From positions 13,672,387-13,736,386 of the forward strand of contig JAEMBT020000006.1 in the NCBI GenBank assembly GCA_018873245.2: DNA of 64,000 nt. Reading direction: 5' to 3'. The translations under genes were made by a program, and so were the position numbers. Shown here one piece after another: positions 18,972 to 31,135 of the stretch. The notes under the pieces are model-generated. The model saw only the letters and a program-made list of their open reading frames with translations. It was not told the origin of the DNA and searched no databases. The stretch's first letter is position 1; every line of letters begins with the position of its first letter. Origin of the DNA: Archegozetes longisetosus. Lineage: Eukaryota; Arthropoda; Arachnida; Sarcoptiformes; Trhypochthoniidae.

Positions 18972-19351
18972 GAGTGTATGAAAAATGTTGAAATTCAGTC
19001 TAATCAAACAAAAAAATTGTTTTCTTATCACGCTTTTGGCGGTAGTTAATGAATCAAATCTGTCAAATTATGTCTATATACTACTGCAGTTTTATTTATT
19101 ATTCAGCAATATGTTACATGATAAACAAGCCAATTAATTGCGCATCATTTCTTAATCTTTTAAATTTTGTCAATTCTTAAAAAAGGTGAACAAATGACAC
19201 GAGAATAAGTATTCTCACAAGCTGTAAATCAATTACTGCGATTATTGAATATCATGATTAAATTAAGTCGAAATTTTATTTAAACTGTTACTCATATCAA
19301 ATGTAATTAGTGACTTTATTTTTATTAATATGGTTCAAAAGTGTGTAGATC

Positions 19352-19947
19352 TTAGCGCTCTTTTATTCTAACCATAAGATTCTTCATATTTGCCATCTGG
19401 CTCAACTTATAAAACTCCAATTTCTATTCAAATAAAGATCAAAATCACATTATTTCAAATTAATCATAACATGTGGTTAAAAACAAAGCATAAAATCTTC
19501 TACTCAGAATAAATTTTATGTTAAACTTACATCTGTTCGATCACAAGCTTCGAACTCAAATTTTTGTAAAATTCTTACTAAACAGTTTTTGAGTTCGATT
19601 TGTGCGAATCTCATTCCAATACAATTTCGGGGTCCAGTCGCAAACGGTAAATAAGTATAAGGTTTAATCAAGTCTTCATTTTGTTTGAAAAATCTTTCGG
19701 GTTTAAAAACATTCGGTTGATCGAAGTTATCGGGATCGAGATGTAATGCCCAAATCGGTATTACAACTGTTGTGTCTTTTGGTATAAATATTTTATCGAG
19801 CATACAATCGGCAACAGTTCTGCGATCGATCCTAAAAATTACAGATAATTATGATTTTGTGTTTATCTCAAACTTCAACTTGAAATCAAAGGGTTTACAT
19901 TAAAATGAAATTTGCTCAATTTAATTGGATTGCTTATTTTTCAAGCA

Positions 19948-20043
<96 letters not shown>

Positions 20044-21579
20044 TCCTTCTTTCTCTTTTTCTCTGATAATTAAACGAATATTTTTGCATTTCAAACCTAT
20101 TGACCGAACTGGTCATTCTCATAATTTCTTTAAGAAATGAGTCGAGATATTCCATTTTCATTAACTTTTCGTAATCAATATTTGTATCTCCTCCGAATGT
20201 TGCATCTATTTCTTCTTGTAATTTCTGGTGATAATTAGGATTTAAAGCAAGAAATTGTGAGATAAAACAAAGCGCAGTTGCTGTTGTTTCATAACCCGCA
20301 GCCAAAAAGTTAATACATTGAGCGATTACTTCTTCTTCTGTTAATTCTGCAAATGTGAAAACTCACTTTAATTTTCTGTAATATATTCGCAGTTATGAAT
20401 ATTGTTGTTTAGTTTACTTTTGAAAGAATTGTGAGAATTTTGACATTTATCCGAAAGTTGACTCGCATCTAATGTAAGTTGTAAGAGGTCCACACTATTT
20501 GTATCATTTCGTAATCTTTCTTCAATAACTTGTTTGATAGATTTAGCAAAAATCTGTGATTCAATATCAACTAAAAACAAATCAAAATAACGACCCAATT
20601 TTGGAAATAGAAACAAAAGTAGTCGACTTATGGTGAGACTTGTTTCAAACATTCTTTTGGTCATTTTATATATTGGGTTATCTGGATTCCTAATGGTGTT
20701 GATATTTATACCAAAAGCACATCTCGAAATCACATCCATTGTTAGTGCATCGTAATAGTGTCTTAAATCTATAATTTCTCCACTTTTTGCTTTTGATTCA
20801 AATTGTTCAATGAGTGTATCCAAACAATTATTTATTAGTGGTTTCATAGATTTCAATTTTCCACTTGTAAAAGTGGGAGAAAGTATAGTTCGAATTCGTT
20901 TCCATTCCGGATATTGCAAAAAAAATACAGATTTATGAAGAGGTTGATTAGAACTACCGTTTTCCTGGAATCAACATTTCAATTAAAGAAACTACACTAT
21001 ATCACATGATTTAGTGAATCTATTGTGAAAAAATATGTAATTATTCGCTACAAACTATTATACTGTTTATGAAAGGTTCTAAAAGAAGTTTATCGAATAG
21101 ATACATTTGTTTCCCAAATTTTATTCATTATTTCTGAATTTAAGTTAGTTATAAACAAAAACATTGAAGTCAAATAGCAATATAAACAAAATATATTGTT
21201 ACCCGATGATTAGCGAAATTGTGAAATTCAGTGACCAATATTTTTCGAACCAAATCAGGATCTGTTACAGAAAGACAAGGTCTTAGTCCTTCGTAGAACC
21301 TACAATTTAAATATGATAATAATTTAATACGTATGACATTATTAAGAAATGAAGTCTATTCCGCTATTTTTATACAAAGTAATAATAGGCAACTATCTAA
21401 TACCCAATAACTTTTCCATATTTTTGATGACTTTTCATGTCAGAAAATTGGAATGGTTCTTCATTTCTACTGAAAATTGATGAGATGTCATTTGGTATTC
21501 CCTGACGACTCCAAAAAGTTAGTTTATAAACAATTAATGAAGCAATTGCAAATATTAGAGCAATTATAATTAAAATCAT
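19352..21579 (-). CDS. Cytochrome P450, CYP3 clan (tandem copy 2)
   Basis: A close duplicate of the P450 at 14600-17710, with identical exon phases: 21579-21404, 21299-21203, 20964-20418, 20346-20097, 19831-19531, 19423-19352, giving 480 aa. It has the membrane anchor, AAGYETTA in the I-helix, EIMR, PERF and the heme loop FATGPRNCIG. Compared with copy 1 it has lost one codon in exon 3 and ends RIKER, the more family-like C-terminus. All splice sites are canonical and no stop interrupts it, so it is probably functional. Intron 4 carries a long (CT)n/(CTTT)n tract just downstream of the exon 4 donor. A TATA-like box lies about 75 bp upstream of the start codon. Exon 5 differs from copy 1 at only a handful of positions, pointing to recent duplication or gene conversion. 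Confidence 0.93.
19952..20058. repeat. (CT)n followed by (CTTT)n tract in P450 copy 2 intron 4
   Basis: About 30 CT units are followed by about 10 TTTC/CTTT units, ending about 40 bp downstream of the exon 4 donor in transcript orientation, where it reads as GA/GAAA. The corresponding intron of copy 1 has no such tract (148 bp against 265 bp). Confidence 0.95.
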
Positions 21580-21650
21580 TGTTATTTTATTTGATGCTTA
21601 TAATTGACTCGAAAGCATCAGCTTTTATTCTATATTGACTCGAATAACAG

Positions 21651-21662
21651 GCATTTATAAAA
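21651..21662 (-). promoter_or_regulatory. TATA-like box of P450 copy 2
   Basis: The minus strand reads TTTTATAAATG about 75 bp upstream of the ATG at 21579, a suitable distance for a TATA box with a short 5' UTR. Assigned from position and sequence only. Confidence 0.4.
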
Positions 21663-22478
21663 CAAACTCAAAGTAGAATTTTAGATAAAGTATTAAACCA
21701 CTCAAACAGAGTTCTATAAAGCTTTAGCTACACAAAATAGGATCGAAAACAAACAAGTTTTAGATTAAACTTACATAGGTCAATTTTGGTAATCAGCTAT
21801 AGCAACAAGAAAAGCCTCTGCTATGTCAACCTCCATGCAATGCGCATCATTTCATACCAAATTTTATTTCCATCTTGCTTTGGTTACTATATTAAATATG
21901 ACAAAGGTTTCTTAATATGTTCTATATTATAATCTGATTGAAAGCATCCTATAGTAGTGCATTACTTCTGGTCGCTATCAACGATTGTTAAGGTTTCGAG
22001 TGTATATATGAATAAATTTGTTTTTATTTTTGTACTCCGAGTTTAGACAAAATAGTCTTTATAAATGTCTGTATTTTTATAAAGTCAACAAATGCACTGT
22101 CTGAAGCTCAAGGTATAGCAATAGTTTTGAACTTTATCATTATTTTCTGAATTGGAAATTATTATAATTATACTATACAGTGATTTATATCAAATATTAG
22201 AATTGCTTAAATTCAAGGAAATCCTGCTTTAGAGCAGGTTGGATATAGGGTTCCAAGTGTACCGGAATGGACAGGACAGTCCTAGATTTTAGCCTCTCCT
22301 TGCAGAGTCACGGGAGTACACATTCCAGGACGGCTTATGTCCCATAATTAAGCATAACAATGATTACAGGCTAACTTTGCAAAACAAGAATATTTTGCAA
22401 AACAATTTTAATCTTTATTTTCTCTTTATGTTCTATTTTATCTGAAAATAATTTTATCAATTTGACTAAAATTGTAGG

Positions 22479-22715
22479 ATGTTTTTAGCAATACCTATTA
22501 GTAATGATTATGTTGAGCGCGTTTTTAGTGTAATTACAAATGTATGGACAGATGAAAGAAATCAAATGAGAATTAGCTTAGTAAAAGCAGAGATTTGCAT
22601 TAAGTTTAATTTTGATATACCATGCACAGAATTTTATGATTTTGTAAAAAACAATGTTGTTTTACTAAATGCTGTAAAATCTGGGAAAAAATACAGTTTT
22701 ATTAAAAATAAATAA
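22479..22715 (+). pseudogene. hAT transposase C-terminal fragment
   Basis: A 78-codon open stretch reading FLAIPISNDYVERVFSVI, then WTDERNQM and LVKAEICIKFNF. This is the hAT-family dimerisation region that follows the catalytic core. The rest of the transposase is missing, since an in-frame stop lies immediately upstream, so it is a relic. The family differs from the CAGGG-ended element in P450 gene 1, whose equivalent region reads ERSFTVYKNLL. Slightly GC-richer sequence at 22250-22350 may be part of the same insertion. Element ends were not resolved. Confidence 0.8.
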
Positions 22716-23628
22716 TCTGTTAAATAAGAATCAAAAACATTAATTTAGATATTTTTGAACTAAAAGATTCCTCTGTGATGTCCCGGAATTAGGTTTAGAA
22801 AACTTGACCACCGTAGTTTGATAGAGTATTATTGTATCTCGTGTCTACATATGCCTACACCAAACAAAACTTACTATAGAAGTAAGTTAAGCTAGACCAG
22901 CGTGGCCACTCATTTTACATTCTACAATGATACAGAACCAAATTCTTCAGCAAGAGACGTAACAATACTCTACTTTATGTAATGGAGCTGGTAGTTCATT
23001 CGAATTATGTCACAAATAAAAGATAGAGTTAATAATTTGAGCAAAATTATATCTTTTGCAAAACAGTAAACAGAATGAGAGTGTGCTAATTATTGAAGTG
23101 ACAATCTCATCAAACAAAAAAGTTATTTCTTTTATCATGACTTTATCAGGCAACCTTGAGTCATGTTTGCCAGACAACACTTAAGTACTATATTTATCCT
23201 CCAATAATATACGATAAAAAATTGTTAAACTTCACGTCTTGTCATCTAGTTTTTGTCAATTCTTTGCTCTATTAATAATTGTATTTAACTTTTCTCTTCC
23301 CGAACCAATTGCTTCAAATGACCAAACATTGTTTCGATCCATTCTTCATATTTTTTGTACTACATTTCGGTTGTTCTCTTAAATCTTTCATGTCTTCCAG
23401 TGAATTACTTTGATTCCGATTACTTTTCAATGAAAAAATTGGCTTTGATTAACAAACAGACTGAAATATTGAACGATTACCAAATCTAGGCAGTGGTAAA
23501 CGACTCGCCATTCTTTATCATCGAGTTCGCTAATCCGTTTTCAGTAAATAGTTAGAATTTTACCTCAAATTTTTTCACCTACTCCCTACAATATTTAGCA
23601 TAAATTAGAACAACACTTCAATTAAAAA

Positions 23629-24136
23629 TATATTGATTTGGTCAGAAAGTTTTTAGCCTAGGTGCCATTTAGTTGTGCAAGGATGCAATTTTTATGTAAA
23701 AAGAACTACAATTATATAAAACCTTATATACCCAGTTTGAAAATTTTTTATATGATTATAAGTTTTTAAATTTAATTTTACAAAAAATCAATTCTTATTC
23801 TCTCAATGAAAACTTACGGATCTGAAAAGAGAATCATTTAGAGCTGTCACTTATTACACATGCATAAGAGGGAGCACCAGAAAGAAATGTTTTGAAGAGA
23901 TGGAAACTTTCTCCAAGTTGTCACAATCAAACAGTGGTACGACGATCTCATACGCTGTAAGTCGTCCTTAGAAGACGAACCTCCCTGAAAACGCCTGGTT
24001 AGGTGCCTTGAAGAGATGACGAGATCAGATGCAGTTATAGATAATGGTGGAGATTATATAATTCATTTTTATCGGGTTTTGTAAAAATTTTGCTTATTTC
24101 CATGAAAGGCTAAAAATTTTCTGACCAAATCAATAT
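23629..24136 (+). mobile_element. Internally deleted mariner-like element
   Basis: The 29-bp terminal inverted repeats (ATATTGATTTGGTCAGAAAG with GTTTTTAGCC) match nearly perfectly at both ends. Inside, the plus strand keeps a mariner-transposase-like N-terminal piece (KQWYDDLIRCKSSLEDEPP, stop at about 23983) and, shortly after, a piece like the transposase C-terminus (RCLEEMTRSDAVIDNGGDYI, near 24010-24070). The catalytic middle is absent. It resembles a mariner with a large internal deletion that can only move in trans. Confidence 0.82.
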
Positions 24137-24376
24137 TTGATTGAAATCAACATGAGAAAAGTGAAATTTTGTCTTTCATTGAAACTTTTATTAATCTAAA
24201 GCAAGTCTATAAATTTGGTCATAAGTAAACTTTTCAGATTTAAAGTCTGATTTATAATTGTTAAGTTCCTTAAGTAAACAATCCTATCATAAATTTAATG
24301 ATAGAGTAAACATAAGTAATATTGTTTAGTTCAATATAATTTGATTATTTAATCAGAAATAGTAATTGATTCGTAG

Positions 24377-27300
24377 TTACTTTCGTTTGACAAAGCGAAC
24401 AGTTGGTCGATGTTTTAGTACAATTGAAAACTGAAATTCATATTCTAGTTTCAAGTCTGTATTCGGTGATGGCTTTATGTCATATCTTTGCAATAAAGAA
24501 CTCAAATAAAGGAAAACTTCGACGATTCCTAATGACTCTCCAGGACATGATCTTTTACCTAAATAGAAGATGAGTAAAATTCTTGAATTTTTAGGTATAG
24601 AATCTTTCAAGATTTTATCTGAATGTTCAAAAAGTAAAGTTAATGCTTATGCAACATTTAAGTTGACCCGTATAGTAGGAATTGACATCATAAACAAGTT
24701 GTTATCAGAAACAATGAGAGCAAAAGTGTAAACAATTTAGGCATAATTTTGAAAATTCGTACCATATGAAAACGGAATCAAATACTCTGGTTTACTGAAT
24801 TGTTTCTTATCTGCACTTAAAAATCTATCTGGATTGAATTCTTGTGGATTATCCCATAGATTTGGATCATTATCTAGCGCCCAAAAGTTAGCCAAAACTT
24901 GCGTATCTTTAGGTATCTTAAATCCTTGTATCGTTGTTTCTTCCATCGTTCTTAAATTACAAAAAGAATTAATTAACTTGTGTTGAACATAAATAAATTG
25001 TTATGTAAGTAATGTAGAACCTTAGCTTACACATATCTAAAATACTTGTATAGAGAGTAAAATATAGAGAGCACTAAATGCAACAATATCATCTCAATTC
25101 AATACAATTAGTTTTACCAAATATCGTTTCCTAGCTCCGCCTTTCAAATCATTTTTGAAATGTTTAAAAATGATGTGCAAAATCAAGCTATTTTTCAAAT
25201 AACAAGTGTTTTTTGTTCAATTTGAAGGATAGTAATTACATGAATAACAGAAGTATTGAAATGTCTAAAATACACGCAAGACTTACTTTCGCGGCAGATT
25301 AATTGGTGTAATAGTTCTGAATCTCCACAGCTCCCACATAAATGCATGTAAATAAGGCATCTGATTTCTATCTGCGAACTTAGGGCTTCTCTCTTTTCCA
25401 ATGACATCATCGATTTCCTGCTGTATTCTCTTCTGAACATCAGGATATGCGGCAAGAATAACAGTCGCCCATTCGAGTGATGTGAGGACAGTACCAGTTC
25501 CGGCACCATAAAGCATAAAAATGTTTCCTTCGAGCATTTCTCCTAAATTACATGAAATCGTAATTTTAACACTAGTTCGAATAAAATCGATTTTCTTCAT
25601 TTAACTTGTAAAAGTCATTCTTTGTCCATTTTCCTTTTGCTTCATCTCAAGTAAAAACGAGTCGATATAATCACGAATATCTTCTTGGCTGAGCGTTTTC
25701 TCGTGATCAGTGACATGTTTTCTTTAGTGATAAGGAGACAATAGATTGAGTGTGACTGGGATCACTTCAAAGTTTCGAAATATAAAGTTTCGAAAAGTAA
25801 AGTTTCAAAAACCCTGTTTCTAAACCTTATACCAGAAAAAGAATCAGATTTTCTCAACTTGAAATAAGCTAAATTTGAAACTAAATATTTTCAAATATTA
25901 AATAAATTAAAATTGAACATTAAATTAATAAATAAGCCTTATTTGTGGAATAAACTTGTTTTCACTATTATCAAATTGCAGAGGAACTCCAATAGATTAA
26001 GGGATTAGCAGACATAGTTTTAAAGATAATAAAAACTTTAAGTCTTTCACTCATTAATAGACGTTGTTCCGTAAAAGATTTTCTATTTTTCAATGTTTTC
26101 TAGAATAAATTATGAATAATTGAGTTTAATTAATAATGATTGCAGTTCACAATAATTCGATGTTTATAGAATTAAAACCTACAAAATAAAGATCATTATG
26201 AGTACAAAACTAAAGGATGTAAAGCCAGATTGAGTTAAATTGATAACAAATATGGAAATTATTTTAATGAACACAATTACATCAGTGTTACTATTTTTTA
26301 CTACTAATCCATTGGTTTCTTAATAGAGATCTGAAAGTAATATCCCTATAAGAACAAAATGGGGTTTATCGTATTATTAGGGCTTCACAACAGGGTTTTC
26401 GAAACTTTATTTTTCGAAATTTCTAAGTGTAACCAGTGTGACTATCGTCTAGTGCAAACACATTAATGAATAGGTACAGTCGACAGATAAAAGTTATGTA
26501 TTGATCCTGGATTAATCCCTGATGCGTTCAGATACGATAAAAGGGACGAGACATAAATTCAAACAATGATAAGTTAGTCCCTGATAAACATGATCAGTAT
26601 CATAGTGTCATTCTTAGCAAAAGTCAATTTTATATTAGTAACAATCGATCAATCATAAAACTAAAATACTGATCGGATCTATCAAGTAATTTTAATGGAA
26701 TATCAAATTATGACTCATTCAAATGATTTTTGTATCGGATTTGGCAATTACTGGTATTTTTAAATCGATTTGACATCACGTTTCTAAAGGAATGACAAAA
26801 AACTTTTCATAATAAAAATGTGTTATTCTCAGTTGTTGAAAACTTTTCCACTCATAGTATTTTGTCAAATTTTTTCATTAACATGACTCAGAATTTATTA
26901 TTGAAAAGTTCTAAACTGGTTATTAAGAATGCATTTATTGATTAATCTCAATATACTTAACGCAAATCTGAATGAGTTATCTCGCCCTAAAGTTTATCAG
27001 CTCTTCTGCATCCTTTCAGGACTGATAAATTCATGACTTTTATCTATCGATGGTACAGTAAAATCTGTCCAACTTGAATGTGTGGTTAAGTGGTTCTTAA
27101 AAACAGACTAAATAAATCTATGGAAAACCAAGGCTTAATTTTTTTCTATTTTAAAGCCCACTTAACTGTTAGAGAAGTTTATATACATACCTAACAAATT
27201 GATCAAATTTGAAAAATAATTTTCTCAATTCCTTGAACTCTGACGGCATCAAATGGTAAAGATAACCGAATATAAATCTGGTAACCGCTGGAAAGAAAGC

Positions 27301-28756
27301 TAAAATCCCTACGTTACTAAAATTAGGATCAGGTTCAAATAACTTGTCAATCAATTCCTTGTCCAGACTATTATAGTCTAATCGATGACCGAAAATGAGT
27401 GAACTTATATTATTTGAAACACTTTTAGAGAAATTTTTTCTAACATCAAATTCGTTTCCATCTGATTTATCTATTTCTTTAGCTAAGCAATTGATTTCTT
27501 CCAAGATGTGGTCTTCCATTGAAGCTTTACCAAAACCTAAATTTCTCAACTGATGCAAAGCGAACCTTCGTTGTTCTTTCCATTCGGGACCGCTTGTGAT
27601 TCCAAAGTCTTCAAATCAAATAAGAGATTAATTATAGGAATATTTATAAATTGATGAATTTTAGTTATATAAAGAAATTTTCATGAATTAAATGATTATT
27701 CATTCTTCAAGCTTTATCAAAAAGAAATAAAATATATCGAATTTGTGATAACGGTAAATGTTTTAATTAAATTTGCACTTTGGCATGTCACAAGATTGAA
27801 ACTAATTTATATTGAAACAAACAAACTTTATCTTCTAAATGAGTCGATAACTTGAGTTTATCTTTTGACAAGTGTTTGTGTCTCAATGAGCAGTTGGCGA
27901 AAATTAAGAACTCTGCATTTCACTATAAAATCTTTTATATTGGTAATGATCACTTTCACATGAATTGAGTGATAAATTAAATGTTTACTTAAATTATCAC
28001 TTTTATCAATGCTAGATATGTATCTGATTATTAATGTTCATTAAATATTAATATTAGTATTAAATAACTTGCTTTTTTCAAGGACAACTTCTATTAAGTC
28101 TTGTTTAGCATATTTTAGTAATGTGAATTTAATTTTACTCATAAGTTATGTCAGCTTAATCAGCTTCATTCTTTCGCTGTGAAAAATAAAATGCACGGTA
28201 CAGTCGAGATAAAAGGATAAAAAGTGAACTACATATTAAAACTTTCATTCACGTATATAAGACACTGCTTTATGACATTTCTTTACTATTTATTGGTTTA
28301 ATAAATTCAGTAGTAGATGTAATTCTGTAAAATCTCAGTATAGTGAAGGCTGGTTAGGACGAACCAATTTTGAAAGTCCCAATATAATCTCTATAGACTT
28401 GGTGTTATATACTTAGTCTCAATATAATGAAGTAAATTATTTGGCCTCTTCAACTGAGTTATACTGAGGTTCTACTGTACTACATGACATTCCTATTATT
28501 CTAGCAAACTTTACTACACTATAAGAACCTAGAGTTAAAACTTCAGGGTGGGAATTTTCAGGAACAGAGTTGGATATTACGTGAATCAGCCTTAAGTTTG
28601 AGACTAAATCACTGAAATGTAAACCCTTAAGACATAATGATTTTGATTTCAGTTAATTATTCAACTCTTAGTTTATGTTATAATAATATAGAGATAAGTT
28701 TATGATAAATCTTATCGCGAAAAGTTTTGATAGTACAAAACAAGAATAATACAGTC

Positions 28757-28805
<49 letters not shown>

Positions 28806-30263
28806 GCGAAGTCAGATATAGTGAACAACGAGCTATAATCAACACTTTTAAAAAATTATCTGGTTCACAGACTCTCTACACTACATCTGATACCCTAAAC
28901 CTCTGTTATAATGAACGGATTCTTACAATACTTGTTAGTGCACCAGAGTGCTCACCATAAACGCGATTGTATAACAAACTATACAAATGAATATCAATGC
29001 AAACCCTGATTTAAATAAAGCTGTACTGAAGTCATGCTAAAGTATGATATCAAAAGTTGGAACGGTTTTTAAACTCTTAGGCCGATATGCACAAGTCGAG
29101 ACTTAACTAAAACTGTTTTAAACATTAGTTGTGTAAAGAGTTTTAAAACGCGTTTCAGGTTTTAAGTCGGTTTTAAGACTTAAAACCGTTTTAAATAGAG
29201 TTGTGCATACAGGTCTTAGTAATCTCAATTCCCTTTCATCTTAAAAGCAGTCTAAAAATACTTTTTATACTTACAATCTTAATCGTAAGGCTCAGACTAA
29301 AACAGTATTCATGTTTAGCTATATTTTTCAATCATATCATACAATCTTTGATTATATTTGCTTAATAGATCGTCGAATGATTGTAAACTACTGTAATGAA
29401 TTAACCATTATTGAAGTTAAAACTTAAATCTATACATTTCTGTGAAACTATCTAATATGGGAAAAGTATAAAGTCTATTGTAATACTCGACAAATGTAGG
29501 ACGCACAATAGTGTATTTAATACCAAGAAAAAAAAACTAGATCACGAGTGACCAGAAATTAGAAAAGTTTAAAAATGACGTTGGTTTTTCCTTATTACTT
29601 TTACTTAAACATAGAAAAATTCAATCAAAATATTCACTTGTTTAAGAATCTATTTCTAAAAAATTAAAACTTATTTGAGAAATAAAATCAAAATTACTTA
29701 TTTGTGGTTGAATTGCATTGAAAATATTATCTTTTGGTCGACCACTTAAAACATCCTTAGAGAATGCTTCTTTTATTGAACTCCAGTCGTTCAGCACTAC
29801 TACAGGAGCCCTTCCCAACTGAATACTTATTGCCATGTAATAAAGCAAAAAGTTTATCAAAAATTAATAGGAACTTTTTCGATGAATATTTTCAGAATAA
29901 GAAGTGAACAGTTTGCAAGAAATAGTTATAAAAGCACTCTTAACGTTACTCTGGATTAACAAAGTTGTGAATAACTTAAAAATCGTCATTAGAATCCCTT
30001 CAAATATTTATAGGATAAAAATATTTAAAAACAAACCCAAAAACATTTCCATATTGCTTTGAGTATTTTACAAGAGTTTCTGATGGCGCCTTTCCCAGAA
30101 ATGGTATACTTCCTAAGAATGGTAAGCCTCTCGGACCTGGAGGTAACTTCTTTTTGGCCTCATATTCATCAATAATTTCTTTAACTACGAAATAACTGAT
30201 CAATGAGATCGATATTATAATTAAATTCGAATAGATCCAGGTTATTACTGAAAATATAAACAT
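24377..30263 (-). CDS. Cytochrome P450, CYP2 clan, with insertion-swollen introns
   Basis: Seven exons splice in frame: 30263-30037, 29825-29698, 27608-27191, 25721-25606, 25542-25287, 24950-24763, 24558-24377, giving 504 aa (an in-frame upstream ATG at 30311 would add 16). It has a long N-terminal hydrophobic anchor, the proline hinge KKLPPGPRGLP, ExxR as ELWR at 367-370, FNPDRF and the heme loop FSYGKRSCPG with Cys449. The I-helix reads GAGTGTVLTS at about 309-318: the conserved Thr is present, but the acidic residue normally before it is Gly. The paralogue at 42567-44603 shares this. Introns 2 and 3 are 2.1 and 1.5 kb against 62 and 80 bp in the paralogue because of transposable insertions. 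Substrate cannot be told; mite relatives often act in detoxification (family knowledge). Confidence 0.9.
25751..26442. mobile_element. Inverted-repeat element in P450 intron 3
   Basis: The arms at about 25751-25820 and 26390-26442 are inverted copies rich in AAAGTTTCGAAA units and ending GTGTGAC/GTCACAC. No coding was seen between them. It accounts for about half of intron 3 of the CYP2-clan gene; the paralogue's intron 3 is only 80 bp. Confidence 0.75.
26474..27056. mobile_element. Inverted-repeat element, second copy of the 10518 family
   Basis: The left end GGTACAGTCGACAGATAAAAG and the right end (reverse strand GGTACCATCGATAGATAAAAG) are inverted repeats of roughly 30 bp. Inside, CCTGATGCGTT and AAGGGACGAGAC match the family member at 10518-11045. 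It sits in intron 3 of the CYP2-clan P450, next to the element at 25751-26442. Confidence 0.8.
28324..28479. mobile_element. Pogo/Tigger-like short element in P450 intron 2
   Basis: The right end on the reverse strand reads TACAGTAGAACCTCAGTATA, a close match to the well-known pogo/Tigger terminal sequence. The left end has a diverged inverted copy (CTGTAAAATCTCAGTATAGT). About 156 bp, no coding. It lies within intron 2 of the CYP2-clan P450. Confidence 0.6.
28759..28801. repeat. (CT)n microsatellite in P450 intron 2
   Basis: About 21 CT units inside intron 2 of the CYP2-clan P450, downstream of the pogo-like element. Nearby AACCTCTGTTATAATGAACG (about 28899) resembles another pogo-type terminus. 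Confidence 0.95.
29077..29219. mobile_element. 143-bp inverted-repeat element in P450 intron 2
   Basis: The ends CTTAGGCCGATATGCACAA and the reverse complement of TTGTGCATACAGGTCTTAG match imperfectly, followed by inverted AAAACTGTTTTAAA/TTTAAAACGG tracts. A short non-coding MITE, one of several insertions that explain the 2.1-kb intron. Confidence 0.75.
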
Positions 30264-31135
30264 TATTTCAAATGAAATAATTCTTTCTATGAAACTTAAA
30301 ATTGTTGCCAACTAATAACTAGTTTCTCAATTGAGAAGCATAACCTTCTGCCAGAGAGTTGGGAGCAACCTATGTCTAAATAATATCAAAGCTAACGATT
30401 GTTTATCATTTTGACTACATTGAGATATAGATTGCATTCTGTGGAGGACATCACAGATTCAATAAGTGATGATGAAATTCAAGGCTTTTAATAAGAAAGA
30501 CTAGAGGTTTGAAACTTGTTTATAGGCTTTGACTTCATTAGATGAATCGACCTTCATACTATACTATTATACTTGAAATCGGATTTGCTAAGGCTAGTAA
30601 CTAGTCATTTTAATGATCTTTTCTTTTAATAATATAGAAGTTTTTGCAATTGAAATACCTATTTAGAGAAAGCAAACGATAACCTATGCATTCAAACAAG
30701 GATGTGCGATCCAACTCAATAGAAATTTTTACAAAACTTTTAATTATTTGAAGAAGTCCTGTTAAAACTTGAATTTTATTAGACTTAATATTGATCAGCA
30801 AGTCATTTTAATAGTATTAAGTGAAGCCACTTGTTTTGCTATCGAAAAGTGTTTTCTATACATCAATTAAGATAAAATGAATTATTTAATCATCAATCCA
30901 TATATTATTGAGCTTTTAAACTAAGCTTTCGAACATTATTTCATTAAGAAGCATTCATTTGAAAATATTAAGACAATGTGAATACATATCACTTAGATTT
31001 ATTTTGTTTTCTCCGTGAGAAAATTTAGAGGTATGCATAATATATTTGGGTTCTAGCTAAAAAACTAAAAGATAGTCAATATATTTTATTACCAAAACCC
31101 ATTATCTATTTATTAATGTTATTATCTTTTTGGTA

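Noticed and set aside
24008..24070. Treating the RCLEEMTRSDAVIDNG stretch as an independent gene
   Set aside because: It is inside mariner-type terminal repeats and best explained as the transposase C-terminus.
14797..30311. Regarding each P450 piece as a separate partial gene
   Set aside because: GT-AG junctions with matching phases join them into three full-length genes in this interval.
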